Origin: Drosophila persimilis
Lineage: Eukaryota; Arthropoda; Insecta; Diptera; Drosophilidae
Assembly: GCF_003286085.1 (NCBI RefSeq)
Contig: NW_020825321.1
Span: 248,001-312,000 of the forward strand
DNA length: 64,000 nucleotides
Direction of reading: 5' to 3'
Shown piece after piece: positions 43,949-55,271 of the stretch (position 1 is its first letter; each line of letters opens with the position of its first letter). The position numbers and the translations under genes are program-made. The notes below the pieces were generated by a model. That model saw nothing but the letters and a program-made list of their open reading frames with translations. It did not search any database and was not told the origin of the DNA.

Positions 43949-44954
43949 TGGAGTTTTCTGTTGTATGTGCCAAAAATCATTCAATAAGCAGGTCACCCAC
44001 GATCAGCCGATTATCCCCTGCTGGTTCTGCGACAGCGTAGTGAACGCAAAATGCGCTGGATTTTCTGGCCCTGTGAATGATGCCATTTCAAAGCGTAATG
44101 GTTTGCACTACAGTTGCGAGGCATGCCGTGCGGTGGAGAAAGACATGGTAGCTTTTATGAGGCAGACGCGGAGTGGCTTTAAGGAGCTGACCGTTGGTTT
44201 TAAAAACCAATACGATCGGCTTCTAGCCATGGAGGCTCAGCTTAGCGGTTTAAAATTGCTGAATGAGTCTCCGAGGCGCAAAAAGGTCACTCCGCGGGAT
44301 CTGCAAGTGCCAATAGTCGCTCAGCCGCTCGTTGCCGAAAATCGGACCACTCAAAGTGTACAGCAGCTGATTTCGTTTGCCACCCCAAGGGCAACGACAG
44401 CTGCTGGCGATGCAGATTCGGTAGCCGAAGTCATCGCCTCGGAGAATGTGCAGCCAAGTACGTCTGCAGCGTCCGTGTCCGTCGTGTCCGCAAGTTCGCT
44501 AGTTGTCCCGTCTATCCCGATCCCACCAGTAAATAGACGTTCCGGACCTCCGGATATTGCCACCACAGGTACTAGGCCTGTGGTGACTAAAACACTGGTG
44601 GGAGTCCCACCAAAACGACACGTTTTTGTTTCACGGCTGGCCCGTGACCTCACATCTAATGATGTAATTGCTTTTATTCAAAGCAAAATAAAAGCCTTGG
44701 GCTTAAAGGTGGAGAAATTTAACTTTTCTTATGCCAGGGAGATAGCCTCGTTTAAGATAAGCATCTCCCCAACTCAATTTGACACCATTTGCCCCGCCAA
44801 ATTTTGGCCGGAGCATTTGGTGGTGAAGGATTTTAAGGCTAAGAAGAAGAATAGGCCCCCCATATCCCTTACAAATCTTTCCAGTGTGCCACCCTCAACC
44901 TCAACTTCCTCTTCCTCAACTTCCCGTCTTGCTTCCACCTTTCCAAAAAACTAA
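43949..44954 (+). pseudogene. CR1-like ORF1 with PHD-like finger (copy E)
   Basis: The family start ATG is at 43949 (MEFSVVCAKN), but a one-base shift near 43975 disconnects it from the long frame, which reads from 43965 to 44954. Residues about 10-60 form a Cys/His finger (CWFCDSVVNAKC, CEACRAVE), then a helical stretch (FKELTVGFKNQYDRLL) and a Ser/Ala/Val-rich linker. A C-terminal domain (RHVFVSRLARDLTSNDVIAFIQ) looks RRM-like, and a Ser/Thr-rich end follows. ORF1 proteins bind element RNA. The finger type is PHD-like by spacing only. Confidence 0.78.
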
Positions 44955-44964
44955 CTTCTCTTTT

Positions 44965-47690
44965 AGTAACCTATCAGAATGTAAGAGGCTTGCGTTGTAA
45001 GCTCAGTATTCTTTTCCGGGATGTTTCCTGAAACCTGGTTAAAGCCGGACATTCTTAGTTCCGAGGTTTTGGCAGGTCGGTACACAACTTTTAGAAAGGA
45101 CCGTTCGTCTCGACGTGCAGGAGGGGTTCTAATTGCAGTGGACTCTTACTTCACGTCAGAACACTTCACAGTCCAAGTTCAACAGGAACTGGAATTCCTG
45201 TGTGTAAAACTGATTCTTCCCGCTTTCGCTATATTCATTACTTACTCGGGATATACGAGTTTCTTCGGATATTTCAATTTATGAGCAGCACTTGTCCGCT
45301 TTAACCGCTGTTTCTTCCTCGCTATCTGATAAAGATCGTATGATAGTTCTTGGTGACTTCAACTTGCCAGGAACTGTTTGGTCTTCGGTAAACGAGTCTA
45401 GTATCCTAGTGCCCATGTCACGACATGACTTTGTTGACGGCTTGCTTGACCTGTCTCTGTCTCAAGTAAATCATGTGAAAAATTCCTTGGGTCGATTGCT
45501 TGATCTATGCTTTGTATCGGATCCGACCATAGTGTTGTTAACCCGAGCCCTTCCGCTCACTATACCTGAAGACGCCTACCATCGCTAGATATAGGACCAA
45601 CTGTATTGGATCGGTCGAGTAGACTACATGAACGTGTCCGCTGCTTTCGTAAAGCCGAGTTTGCGAAGCTTAATAACATAATTAGGGATTTTGATTGGTC
45701 CGCTTTTTACTTGTGCACTGATGTCACAAAAGGCACAAACAATTTTTACAATGCTCTTGGCACATTTTTTGATTCTTGTGTCCCGCTTTCTTGTCCGATT
45801 AGATCTGGAAAACCCCCTTGGTTTACCAAAGAGTTATCCAGTCTAAAAAACTTAAAATCAAGACTTTATAAAAAATTTCAAGAAGTGGACTCTCCTACTT
45901 CTCACTCTCGTTATGTAATAGCTCGGTCAAACTTTTCAGTTTTTGATTCACAATGCTATAAGAACTACCTATCTCGTTGCAGGATACGTTTTTCTCAGGA
46001 CCCTAAACAGTTTTACTGCTTCGTAAACAGTAAGCGTAGAACGTCCGCACACCCATCCTCGCTATCATTTTGTAATACGTCGGCAAATAATGATCAGGCA
46101 ATTGCCGATCTTTTTGCCCAGTTTTTCCAAACCACCTATTCTGAGGAAAGCTACTCTGGTCATCCGTACCCATACGGTTTACCGAGGTCGAACGGCATTT
46201 TCAGTCCCTTGTTAAATGAATATCCCTACTTCATGATCTTCGACTAGTTAAGCCGGTGTTTTCACCGGGTGCAGACGGGGTTCCAGGTTGTGTACTCAGG
46301 TACTGCGCCGAGGCTCTGTGTGGACCTTTGCTTCAACTATTCACCCTGTCCATTGATTCCTCTTGCTTCCCCCCAATCTGGAAGGAATCGTTTATAATTG
46401 CTCTCCATAAAAAAGGTAGCAAGTCTGATGCAAAAAATTATAGAGGTATAGCAAAGTTATCCGCTATTCCCAAATTGTTTGAGAAGGTTTTAACTCCGCA
46501 CTTGCAACATCTCTGCAAGTCACTTATATCTCCAACTCAGCATGGATTTATAAGGCGGCGATCAACCACCACGAACTTGTTAGAGTTTACCTCTTTCATT
46601 ATTAAAGGCTTTCAAGGTAACTTTCAGACGGATGTTATTTACACCGACTTTAGTAAAGCATTCGACTCTGTAAACCATTCCCTTTTAGCACATAAGCTTG
46701 ACCTTTTAGGGTTTCCGCCCAACCTCCTGAGATCCTGAGCTATCTTTGTTCTAGGTCTCAAAGAGTCCTCTTCAAAAACTCCCTCTCTTTACCAGTAAAG
46801 GTTTCTTCGGGAGTACCACAGGGCAGCCATCTAGGCCCCTTACTCTTCACACTCTTTATTAATGACTTGCCTTCAGTATTAACATACTCTCGAGTACTTA
46901 TGTATGCGGATGATGTTAAACTCTGTGTTCAGTACAAGGACATTTCATTTCATTCTCGCTTGCAATCCGATCTCAATAGCTTTCAGTCATGGTGTTGTGC
47001 AAACTTGCTACACCTTAATGCCTCGAAATGCAAAGTTATGAAATTTCATCGTTCTAGCCCTTTGTTGGCTACCTACACCCTATTTGGGGGTTCTCTTGAG
47101 AGAATTACCCTGGTGGATGATCTGGGTGTTATGTTAGACCCCAAGTTAAAGTTTTCCGAACACATTTCTACCATGGTAAATAAGGCCATGGGCGTGCTTG
47201 GGTTTATAAAGAGGTGGTCAAAGGAATTTGACGACCCCTATATAACAAAGACTCTCTATACCTCGCTTGTTCGTCCGATCTTAGAATACGGCTTTTGTGT
47301 ATGGTGCTCTCAGTACAAAGTACACCAGGACCGTATAGAATCAGTACAGAAAAACTTTTACTCTTTGCTCTGCGGGGCCTTAACTGGGATGCGGGTGTGA
47401 GACTCCCATCTTACTCTAGTAGACTACTTAGTTAACCGTAGAAAAATGCTTGGTGTGATATGTATGCACAACTTGATCAGGGGTGACATAGACAGCCCTG
47501 ATCTGTTGAGCCGCATAAACTTCACGATTCCTATTAGACTGACTAGAAATTTTATACCGTTGTTCCTTCCACTTTGAAGATCGAATTATTTCTGGCATGA
47601 ACCGTTTAGGGTCCTATGCTCGGATTATAATTCCCACTACCATATTATATCCAACACTAATTCTCTCCCTCTTATTAAATTACTAATCCT
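44965..47690 (+). pseudogene. CR1-like ORF2: endonuclease and RT (copy E)
   Basis: The start (LVTYQNVRGLRCK near 44968) enters an endonuclease with a deletion relative to copy A before PETWLKPD. The endonuclease core follows with VLGDFNLPGTVWSS, then a linker (RSGKPPWFTKELSSL) and RT (FSKAFDSVNHSLLAHKLDLLGFP; GVPQGSHLGPLLF; MYADDVKLC near 46900). Stops or shifts occur near 45284, 45588, 46247, 46738 and 47400. It nicks DNA and primes reverse transcription in intact copies. Confidence 0.83.
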
Positions 47691-47722
47691 TTCACATCTC
47701 TCTATTAATTAGTAATTGTAGT

Positions 47723-48025
47723 TGAAAAATTAGAAGAGTTTTTCTAATAAATTACCGAAAACTTTGGGTGGCTGTAATTTAAATTATTTATTTGGCGGGG
47801 CGAAAAAATTGATACGCTCGATCTAATTCAAGGTTGGCGAACAACTATATTTTCTTCACAATTCAAATCTCTTACTCTATCTAACCTACGGTGGCAAAGC
47901 GGGGCGAATTCGCCAAGAGCGAGCTTTTATTGCGATCCCGCTTTGCCCTAGCCTAACTTACACTAGACTTCATAATTCAGATCTATAACTAATAATTGTG
48001 GCCATGGATGGAAGGTCACGCAACA
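47723..48025 (-). repeat. 3' LTR of BEL family 3
   Basis: In plus-strand view it runs TGAAAAATTAGAAG to CACGCAACA. It differs from the other LTR by several substitutions and small indels (for example one GAGAGC unit missing near 47924). Confidence 0.88.
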
Positions 48026-48053
48026 CCGGCCCCGTTGAACGCCTGCATCGGCT

Positions 48054-50195
48054 TCAACACATGGGGAGCGGCGCTAATTTGTGTATGGCCCGCCGAAAAA
48101 CCGCTCCAGTGCTAGTCCTTATTTCGACGACCCTGACCATGCCGTCCTCTCCTGCGTGCGTGGCTATGACCCTCCCTACGAGCCACTCCTGAGGCGGCAG
48201 ATTGTCCTCGGCCACGATGACGAGGTCTCCTTCCTCGAGGTTCGGTTGCTGCTGGTGCCATTTGCCCCGAATTTGCAGCCCCAGGACATATTCGCGGGAC
48301 CATCGCTGCCAAAACGCTTGCCTGACTGACGAGACAAGTCGCCATCGCCGCAAGCAACTGAGACTCTCCTGGTCCGGAGTCCGCAGTGCTGGGGGGGCGA
48401 TGAGCGACCCGCCTGTCAGCAGGTGCCCGGGTGTTAGGGCCTCGCCGTCGCTTGGATCTTGGCTGATGGCTCCCAGCGGCCTCGAGTTCATTATGGCCTC
48501 GATGCCGACGAGGACTGTGGCGAGCTCTTCGGCGGTTAGGAGCGCGCTGCCTACCGCCCGTAGGAGTAGGCTCTTGGCAGTTTTTACACCTGCCTCCCAT
48601 AGCCCTCCCATGTGAGGAGCTCGCGGCGGTATGAACGGAAATTCGCATCCGTTCTTTGACGCGAAGTCGCGAATTGCATCTCCTTGCTCCTTGAGCCTGA
48701 TCCGCAGAGCGCTGAGATGGCGGCTCGCTCCGACGAAGTTCGTCCCGTTGTCGCAATGGACGACTTGGGGATATCCTCTGCGACCGACGAACCTTTGGAA
48801 AGCCAATAAAAAACAATCAGTGGTTAGATCGGAAACTATTTCTAGGTGAACCGCCTTGGACGCAAAACAAACAAAAAGCGCAATGTATGACTTGTATGGG
48901 GGCCTTCCGCGAATTTTCAATGTCGTGTGCACTGGTCCACAAAAATCAACGCCACAAATTGAAAATGGGCGGAGAGCACGGAGTCGATCTGCGGGTAAAT
49001 TCCCCATGAGTTGCGTCAGCAATCGAGGCTTGCATTTAAAACAGCGCATACACGATCGAACTGTCTGATGGCAGACCTCCTGAGCGTTCACTATCCACAC
49101 GCTCTGTCGAAGGATGCTCACAAGTGCTCGTGGGCCGACATGAAAATTCGAATGGTGCAGATGACGAATATAGCTTCGCACGAATTGCGAGCGCTTAGTC
49201 AAAAGCAGAGGAAACTTGGCATCGTATGATATAGGAGCTTTGGCTAGTCGCCTCCCCACTCGCAACAACGAAAAGTTGCACCAAGTCCCTGTGTCTTCAT
49301 GGATGAATGGGTTCAACCGCTGAAGACTAGGACCAATTGTAGATCCTTTCCTAACCTTTTCGATTTCTCCTTGATACTCGTGATGCTGGACGATTTCGAC
49401 AATTTTATAAAAGGCTTCATTGTATTCGGTCGGTGAGATAGTTTTTTCGAAATTTAGGCTTGGGTCTTTACATTTTCTTATAAAGCGGAACACATACACG
49501 AACACTCTAAGCAGTTTGAGGTGTGACGAGAATCCCTCGATGACATCTAACAGCTCCGAACTTCGCACAGCCGCGGTCAACCCGACCGCATTCTTCCTCT
49601 TTTCCAGCTGAAGATCATCGGAGTGTTCGAAATGAGCGTTCTTGGGCCAGTTTTCTTCTTCCTCTTTCAGAAATGATGGTCCTTCGAACCAAATTGACTG
49701 AACGATTTCGTCGACGTCACAACCTCTTGAGACAATATCTGCTGGGTTCTGTTTCGTGGGTGCATGCCGCCACGTAGCATCATCTGACCACTCTTGAATC
49801 TCAGCCACTCTATTTGAAACGAAAGTCGACAACGACGATGGATGAGACCGGATCCAATGAAGAGTTACCTCTGAATCCGACCAATAAACGACTCGTTCAA
49901 TGGGCACGTGTAATAGCGGCTTGATTCTGTGAGAGAGATCTGCGAGAAGGTGAGCGGCACATAACTCAAGCCTTGGGAGCATTTTGGTCTTGAGCGGCGC
50001 TACTTTGGATTTCGAAGTCAACAATGATATTTTTAAACCTTCTGCAGTTCTGCTACGTATATAGACGCACGCTCCATACGCTCTCATGGAGGCGTCAGCA
50101 AAGGCATGTATTTAAACCGGTGACATCGGATCGGAATACACAAACCGAGATATGGATATGTCTTCCAATTGAGATAGTGTATTTTTCAACTTATT
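48054..50195 (-). pseudogene. int: RNase H and integrase of BEL family 3
   Basis: A 677-residue open frame from 50087 is preceded in the same frame by two stops (TGA at 50196-50198, TAA near 50113). RNase H begins HAFADASMRAYGACVYI across the listed Met. It continues with the WSDSEVTLHWI block and the integrase zinc region (H...H, then CMRCFKCKP). The core has FCGVDFCGP-type Asp, CDNGTNFVGA Asp and GGLWEAGVKTAK Glu, with a complete C-terminus (LAPLPMC). It is the longest undamaged integrase in the window. Expression would require reading through the upstream stops. Confidence 0.87.
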
Positions 50196-50990
50196 TCACG
50201 CTGTTTCCAAATGCAGCGGGATCGACTCATCCCAATCTAGTTTGTTAAGCCAAAGCTCCTGCAATAGGATCTTGCCTTTTATAACGATAGGACTTAATAA
50301 ACCAAGGGGGTCAAAAAACTTTGATGTCACCGATAGTATGTTCCGTTTTGTCGCTCGGAGACCCATAACTGAATTGTCAATTTTGAACTTAAAGGCATCG
50401 TCAGTAGGTAACCATGAGATTCCTAACGCCTTTGTCGACTCTGAATCCGAGATTGTTATGGGTTTGGCTGTGCTCTCAGATGCGGTGATCTCGGGTGAGT
50501 TTGAAAACCACTTGGTCAACTCAAACCCTGCGGTCTGAAGAACCTGAGACACTTCGGACTTAATTGCCCTTAGCTCCTCTACGCATGCAGCACCAGTCAA
50601 CAAGTCATCGACGTAAAAGTCGGACCCAATAACGTTAGCAGCTCTAGGGAATGAGAGCTTCGCAGACTCACTCAACCTTTTCAAACACCGGATAGCTAAG
50701 AATGGGGCTGGTCCAGTCCCATAGGTTACAGTGTTGAGCTTGTATAATCTCAAGGATTCAGAAGGGTCTCTTCTCCACACTATGAGCTGAAACTGCCGAT
50801 CCGCTTCATTCACCATCACTTGGCGATACATCTTTTTAACATCAGCAGTCAGGGCAAACCTGTGCAGACGGAAACGGAGCAGTGTCGAGTATAATTCCTC
50901 TTGAATGGTAGGTCCCACCATCAGAATGTCATTTAAGGCCACCTGTGAGGACGTCTTGGACGAAGCATCGAACACGACTCGGAGCTTGGT
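50196..50990 (-). pseudogene. pol: Reverse transcriptase of BEL family 3
   Basis: The frame 50975-50196 starts in VVFDASSKTSSQVALND, then has LTADVKKMYRQV (a Lys where related BEL elements have Glu), the YGTGPAPFLAIRCL block and FYVDDLLTGAA for the catalytic YVDD. KFFDPLGLLSPI ends the connection. It is in frame with the downstream RNase H except for two stops. A frameshift near 51005 separates it from the protease frame. Confidence 0.87.
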
Positions 50991-51007
50991 AGACGTACTT
51001 TGGGGCC

Positions 51008-52135
51008 TCAGTGTGGAGTAGAAGGAATCGTATTGTCAGTAGGAGACATATGACCTAAGGAGAGGTACTCTTCCATGAATTCCAAGTACATTTTCTTCAA
51101 CTCAGGGTCACGATGCAATCGTCTTTCAAGCGACAAAAACCGCCGTTTCGCAACCTCAAAGGAGTTGCATAAACAATTTGGATCTGATTTAAGCGGGAGC
51201 CTTACTTCGAACCGACCTGATGATAGTACCTGAGTCGTCTTACGATAGTGTTCTTCACACAGCTTGTGCTCAGGTGTGGCAATTTTCTTGGTAGATGGCA
51301 TTTCTTCCAGTGACCAAAACTTTTTCAAGGTCCTATCGATGGATACTAGCAACTCTTCACTGCAACTCAAACTGTTTGTAATTTGAGGAGCAGAACTCCT
51401 GGAAACATATTTTCCCGACACAACCCAACCAAGAAGGGTTTTCTGAAGAGTTGGAAAGTCAGGACCTTGTTTAATTTGACCAACAGCTAATAATTCAAAG
51501 AACGATTCTGCTCCAATTAACATATCTATTCTTTGTGGCTTGTAGAAATAAGGGTCTGCCAGTGGTAGGTTCTCTGGGATTCGCCAGTCAGTCACATTCA
51601 CTGACTGGTCAGGGTGATAACCTGAAATTGATTTCAGGATCCAAAAATCAAAGGAGAACTCACTACCGTTTATTCGCGACTTCACCACTGTGTGTATTTT
51701 ATCCTTTACTTGAGAATTAGATTCACCAATTCCAAGCAAGTTAATACAGGACTCCTCTCTACGGATCTGTAAGCGATTAGCGAGGTCCTCGGTAATGAAA
51801 TTTGTTTGTGATCCAGAGTCGTGCAGAGCTCTGGCCAGAATGTGTTCACCGCTCTTAGTTCGGACGCTTACGATCGACGTAGCCAGAATTACCCTGTCCA
51901 ACGCTGTCGCATGCAAAACATGTGACGTGGAAGGTTGATTCTGATTTGATGGAGGAGAAGGACTCTCTTGGGGTGGTGGCAACGCGAGACTATTAGCCGA
52001 CACTGTGTATCGATGCAATAATGTATGATGTGAGCGGCTGCACACTCGACATTTATTGGCTTTGCATTTTACAACAGCGTGGCCTTTTCGCAGACAATTA
52101 ATGCATAGGGATGCCGACTTAGCAAACTCAAACCT
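51008..52135 (-). pseudogene. pro: Gag zinc region, protease and RT linker of BEL family 3
   Basis: On the minus strand, CINCLRKGHAVVKC and CRVCSRSHH (about 52125-52030) precede a Ser/Pro-rich linker. The protease site is HDSGSQTNFI, where the usual Leu/Ile before DSG is His. GIGESNSQV and VNVTDWRIPENLPLADP follow, and the linker to RT ends with RRFLSLERRLHRDP. Breaks to gag lie near 52130 and to RT near 51005. Confidence 0.83.
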
Positions 52136-53170
52136 TTACATCACCGAGAGACGTGAAAATGAAGGGCAATTTGACACTACATGGTCTCCTGAATTGCAGT
52201 AGCTACAAGTTTGCTGAGTTCTACTGTTGGTGGAAGTGGAAGAACAAGCAAATGAACTGCGATTATGTTGCTTGCTTGGCATGACTTTGTCTTGCCTTGG
52301 CTTGGTCGATTCTTCAGCAGACAGATGCTGGTATCGACGATTCAAGACTTTCTCAAAGTCGGACCAAAGCGGCAACTTCTCATAAGTAAGCTGTTCATCC
52401 CACTTTTGTTTCGTCACTGGGTCGACTCTGTTTAAAACGAGATGAATGAGCATTGCATTCGAAATTTTTGTATCATCTCCGATCGACAGTAACGATCCGT
52501 AAATCGACGAAACAGTATCGATTAGAGTTCTTAGAGATGATGCAGATTGATGCGACATTATCGGCAGATTGAACAATGTGGAAATATTATTCGTGAAAAT
52601 CAAATAATCGTTGTCATATACTCGTTTTAGGCCAGCCATGGCCTTTTCATAATTTGCCTCGGTGACTTGGAACGCCTTTATTGTTCCTAATGCTTCATCA
52701 GAGAGGCACGAAATCAAATGATTAAATTTTTCGATCACCGGTATGCTGTTGTCGCTATAGACTAGTCTCTCAAAAAGGCTAATGAAATTTTTGAATTCCG
52801 AGTGTTTACCACTAAATTTGGGTAATGCCAATTTCGGAAGTCTAGCATGAGTTGGGGCTGAAGAAGACACTGGCTTCGTCTCGCTTGCTGCATCAAAGGC
52901 GGCGATAAGCGACATTATCTTTCCTTTGGTGACAATTATCAGCTCTTCCAACTCGGCTGCATATGCATCATCACCTGTTATGTCCTCGATTTGCTCCTGC
53001 AAATGGTTAGCCTTTTCAATTGAAGCATTCAAACAATCTAATCTACATTGTTATTCCGGTAATTGCAAAGGAATCGACCCTTGATCTAATCGATCCTCTA
53101 AGCGGCGAACGCTTTTTACTCGACTTTTGATCTTTAAGTCTTCAAGAGTGGATTTACTTTTTTCTGCCAT
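52136..53170 (-). pseudogene. gag: Gag of BEL family 3
   Basis: The probable start is the ATG at 53168-53170 (MAEKSKSTLEDLKIKSR), whose short frame ends after about 43 residues near the TAA at about 53055. The main 298-residue frame runs 53032-52136 with a coiled-coil N-terminus (EELIIVTKGKIMSLI), the BEL capsid motif PKFSGKHSEFKNFISLF, a helical region and one knuckle CSYCNSGDHVVSNC. It then stops at 52136. Particle formation is the family role. Confidence 0.83.
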
Positions 53171-53330
53171 AATGTTTGTGTATGAAGATTTTACGCGACA
53201 AAGCAGTATTATTTATATTTATTTATTTATTACTTTTATTTTTTTTTTAAATGTTTGAACGAGAACGATAATCGAAAACGAATTTGAATTGAATGTCGAG
53301 GCACGAGGTATCAAGGGAAAGAGTAGTTGC

Positions 53331-53494
53331 AAGTGACGGCCGAAAACAATATACCCCTTAGATACAGGGTAGCGCGTCACTTGGCAAGTAACAGCCGAAA
53401 ACAATATACCCGTTAGATAGAGGGTAGCGCGTCACTTGGCAAGTAACAGTTAAAACAATATACCCGTTAGATACAGGGTAGCGCGTCACTTGGC
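53331..53494 (-). repeat. Three tandem 55-bp repeats in the BEL family 3 leader
   Basis: Units starting at 53331, 53386 and 53441 share AACAATATACCC, GTAGCGCGTCACTTGGC and intervening bases, with a few substitutions. They sit between the primer site and gag. Confidence 0.85.
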
Positions 53495-54234
53495 GCACCG
53501 TTAAGCTCAAGAGCGGCAACGAAAATTCTCCCAACAAATACAACGCAAGCAGCAGTGGAGAAGCGAAAACGAAATAATGCACCGGTGCTGCTGCTTGTAT
53601 GTATGTGTGGATATTTTCTATACGCCGTGGCTTGGGTGAACGAACGAACAAACTTTGTGAGGTTCTAACGACGAGAAAGGTAGAACAAAATAAAAGGAGT
53701 GGGGGGGGGGACAGTGATTGCAGTAAACGAAAGATGTATGTATGTACATATAACTGTTGCGTCCAAATAGCGGTTCACATATGTCTGTATGTGTCGATAT
53801 GTATGTATTTATGTGTTTTTAGTTATATTTATGCAATTACTAATAAAATGCATGCTATCAACCTCTACTATATGTATATCATACGTCTGTGCCTAGAATT
53901 GAAGGTGATGTGCAATGTTTTCAGCACAAGACACCTCAAAGAGAGATCTGAATGTCTTTTGCTCAGCCTTCAATTTTCTGCACAAATACCTCTGATTCCT
54001 CTTTTGGATCTTTAAATCCAACTGCTACTTTCCTGTCTTTATCGCAGGGCATCCCTCGGCGGTAGCAGAAATTTGCACAAAAATTATTGTTGGCGCGACC
54101 GACGCGATGATATATTTTACAAATTGACTGCCGATTGCACACACACACGACGCGGGCAACGAATATGTTTGCATATGTATACTGCAATTTCTTGTGTCAC
54201 TGTCACTTATTGTTGTTGCCTATAATTCACTTTA
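53495..54234 (-). other. Remaining leader of BEL family 3
   Basis: About 740 bp from the repeats to the primer site. It contains an ATGT/TATG-type microsatellite (about 53735-53815), a G9 run near 53702-53710, and a 74-residue minus-strand ORF (54187-53963) of no recognised family, with several cysteines. Confidence 0.5.
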
Positions 54235-54254
54235 CAGTCCACCCGGGGGCGCCA
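54235..54254 (-). promoter_or_regulatory. Primer binding site, tRNA-Asn type
   Basis: On the minus strand TGGCGCCCCCGGGTGGACT directly follows the LTR and is fully complementary to the tRNA-Asn 3' end as I recall it. Confidence 0.8.
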
Positions 54255-54564
54255 TGAAAAATTAGAAGAGTTTTTCTAATAAATTACCGAAAACTTTGGG
54301 TGGCTGTAATTTAAATTATTTATTTGGCGGGGCGAAAAAATTAATACGCTCGATCTAATTCAAGGTTGGCGAACAACTATATTTTCTTCACAATTCAAAA
54401 CTCTTACTCTAGCTATCCTACGGTGGCAAAGCGGGGCGAATTCGCCAAGAGCGAGAGAGCGAGCTTTTATTGCGCTCCCGCTTTGCCCTAGCCTAACTTA
54501 CACTAGACTTCATAATTCAGATCAATATCTAATAATTGTGGCCATGGATGGAGGTTACGCAACA
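54255..54564 (-). repeat. 5' LTR of BEL family 3
   Basis: 310 bp, partner of 47723-48025; ends TG/CA when read on the minus strand. Confidence 0.88.
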
Positions 54565-55271
54565 ACACCCTTTATAAGATTCTGATCCTTTGGAATCCAG
54601 AACTTGGATCGGATAAGGCGCACCAATAGTTAGTTCCCGCCATGAAGAGTTATCCTGTGGGTGAATTGTGCGAGAAGGCGTGCCAGTCGATAACTATACG
54701 GCAGAATAATGGGATGCCGTTCGTCAGAGTAATTTTTCCGCTTGCAAGGTGGTCCTCTTGTCCGGTGAACAGCCTCCGACAGCGTTTTGTGAAGCGAAGG
54801 ACATAAGCACGGAGCACTCTTCAGATTGGAGAATCGATCGAGGTTTACTTCGGATGGCATCGGCGCAAACAGGAAGAACAGGAAGAAGCACACGAGACGG
54901 CCAGCTGGAGAACCTCTACAATTTAAAAAGATACAATTGGGGAAACATGGAATATAAAAACATGTAATAAAAAACTGATTACATTTAAAATAATTCGTGC
55001 GTCATTTTTCTCGAAATTTTATTTTACACTCGCCATATGTTTACATTGTTGTCGGCGGGCAACATCTCAGATCTCTCATAAGGAAATCCGAATTTGACGC
55101 CGATCTATGGGGAAAACTGACCTACGACAAAGACAGAGCACATTAAGAAGCGGTCCGAAAAAAAGAATCCGCACATGAGTATTCATCATAACAATAACGA
55201 TTTATTAAGTAGAACTGTTAGACGATCTTGGCCTCGATCTTGAACGCGGCCCGGGGGAACGATCGGGGATA
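54565..55271. other. Unassigned stretch, possibly gypsy 5' region
   Basis: No recognised coding sequence. The part nearest 55272 may be the LTR/leader of the following gypsy element, but no second LTR copy is in the window for comparison. AATAAA-like motifs and AT-rich sequence occur near 54965-55010. Confidence 0.45.

Larger units (their letters stand above)
43945..47722 (+). mobile_element. CR1-like non-LTR retrotransposon, copy E
   Basis: Begins in the T-run before ORF1, head-to-head against copy D's 5' end. It carries ORF1, ORF2 and a 3' end (ATTAGTAATTGTAGT) that is cut exactly where BEL family 3 starts. It is the most complete LINE of this family here, though both ORFs are broken. Confidence 0.85.
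47723..54564 (-). mobile_element. BEL/Pao LTR retrotransposon, family 3
   Basis: Minus-strand element with LTRs of 303 bp (47723-48025) and 310 bp (54255-54564), a perfect tRNA-Asn primer site, an unusually long leader, gag, protease, RT, RNase H and integrase. There is no env. No target duplication is seen: the left flank is the CR1-like 3' end (GTAGT), the right flank starts ACACC. This may reflect recombination between copies rather than simple insertion. Confidence 0.9.

Noticed and set aside
48112-48816. 234-residue minus-strand ORF in BEL family 3
   Set aside because: Alternative frame of the integrase on the same strand; Arg/Ser-rich with no domain, while the overlapping integrase is clear.
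53599-54015. Plus-strand 138-residue ORF in the BEL family 3 leader
   Set aside because: Runs through a TATG microsatellite and is antisense to the element; no recognisable protein.
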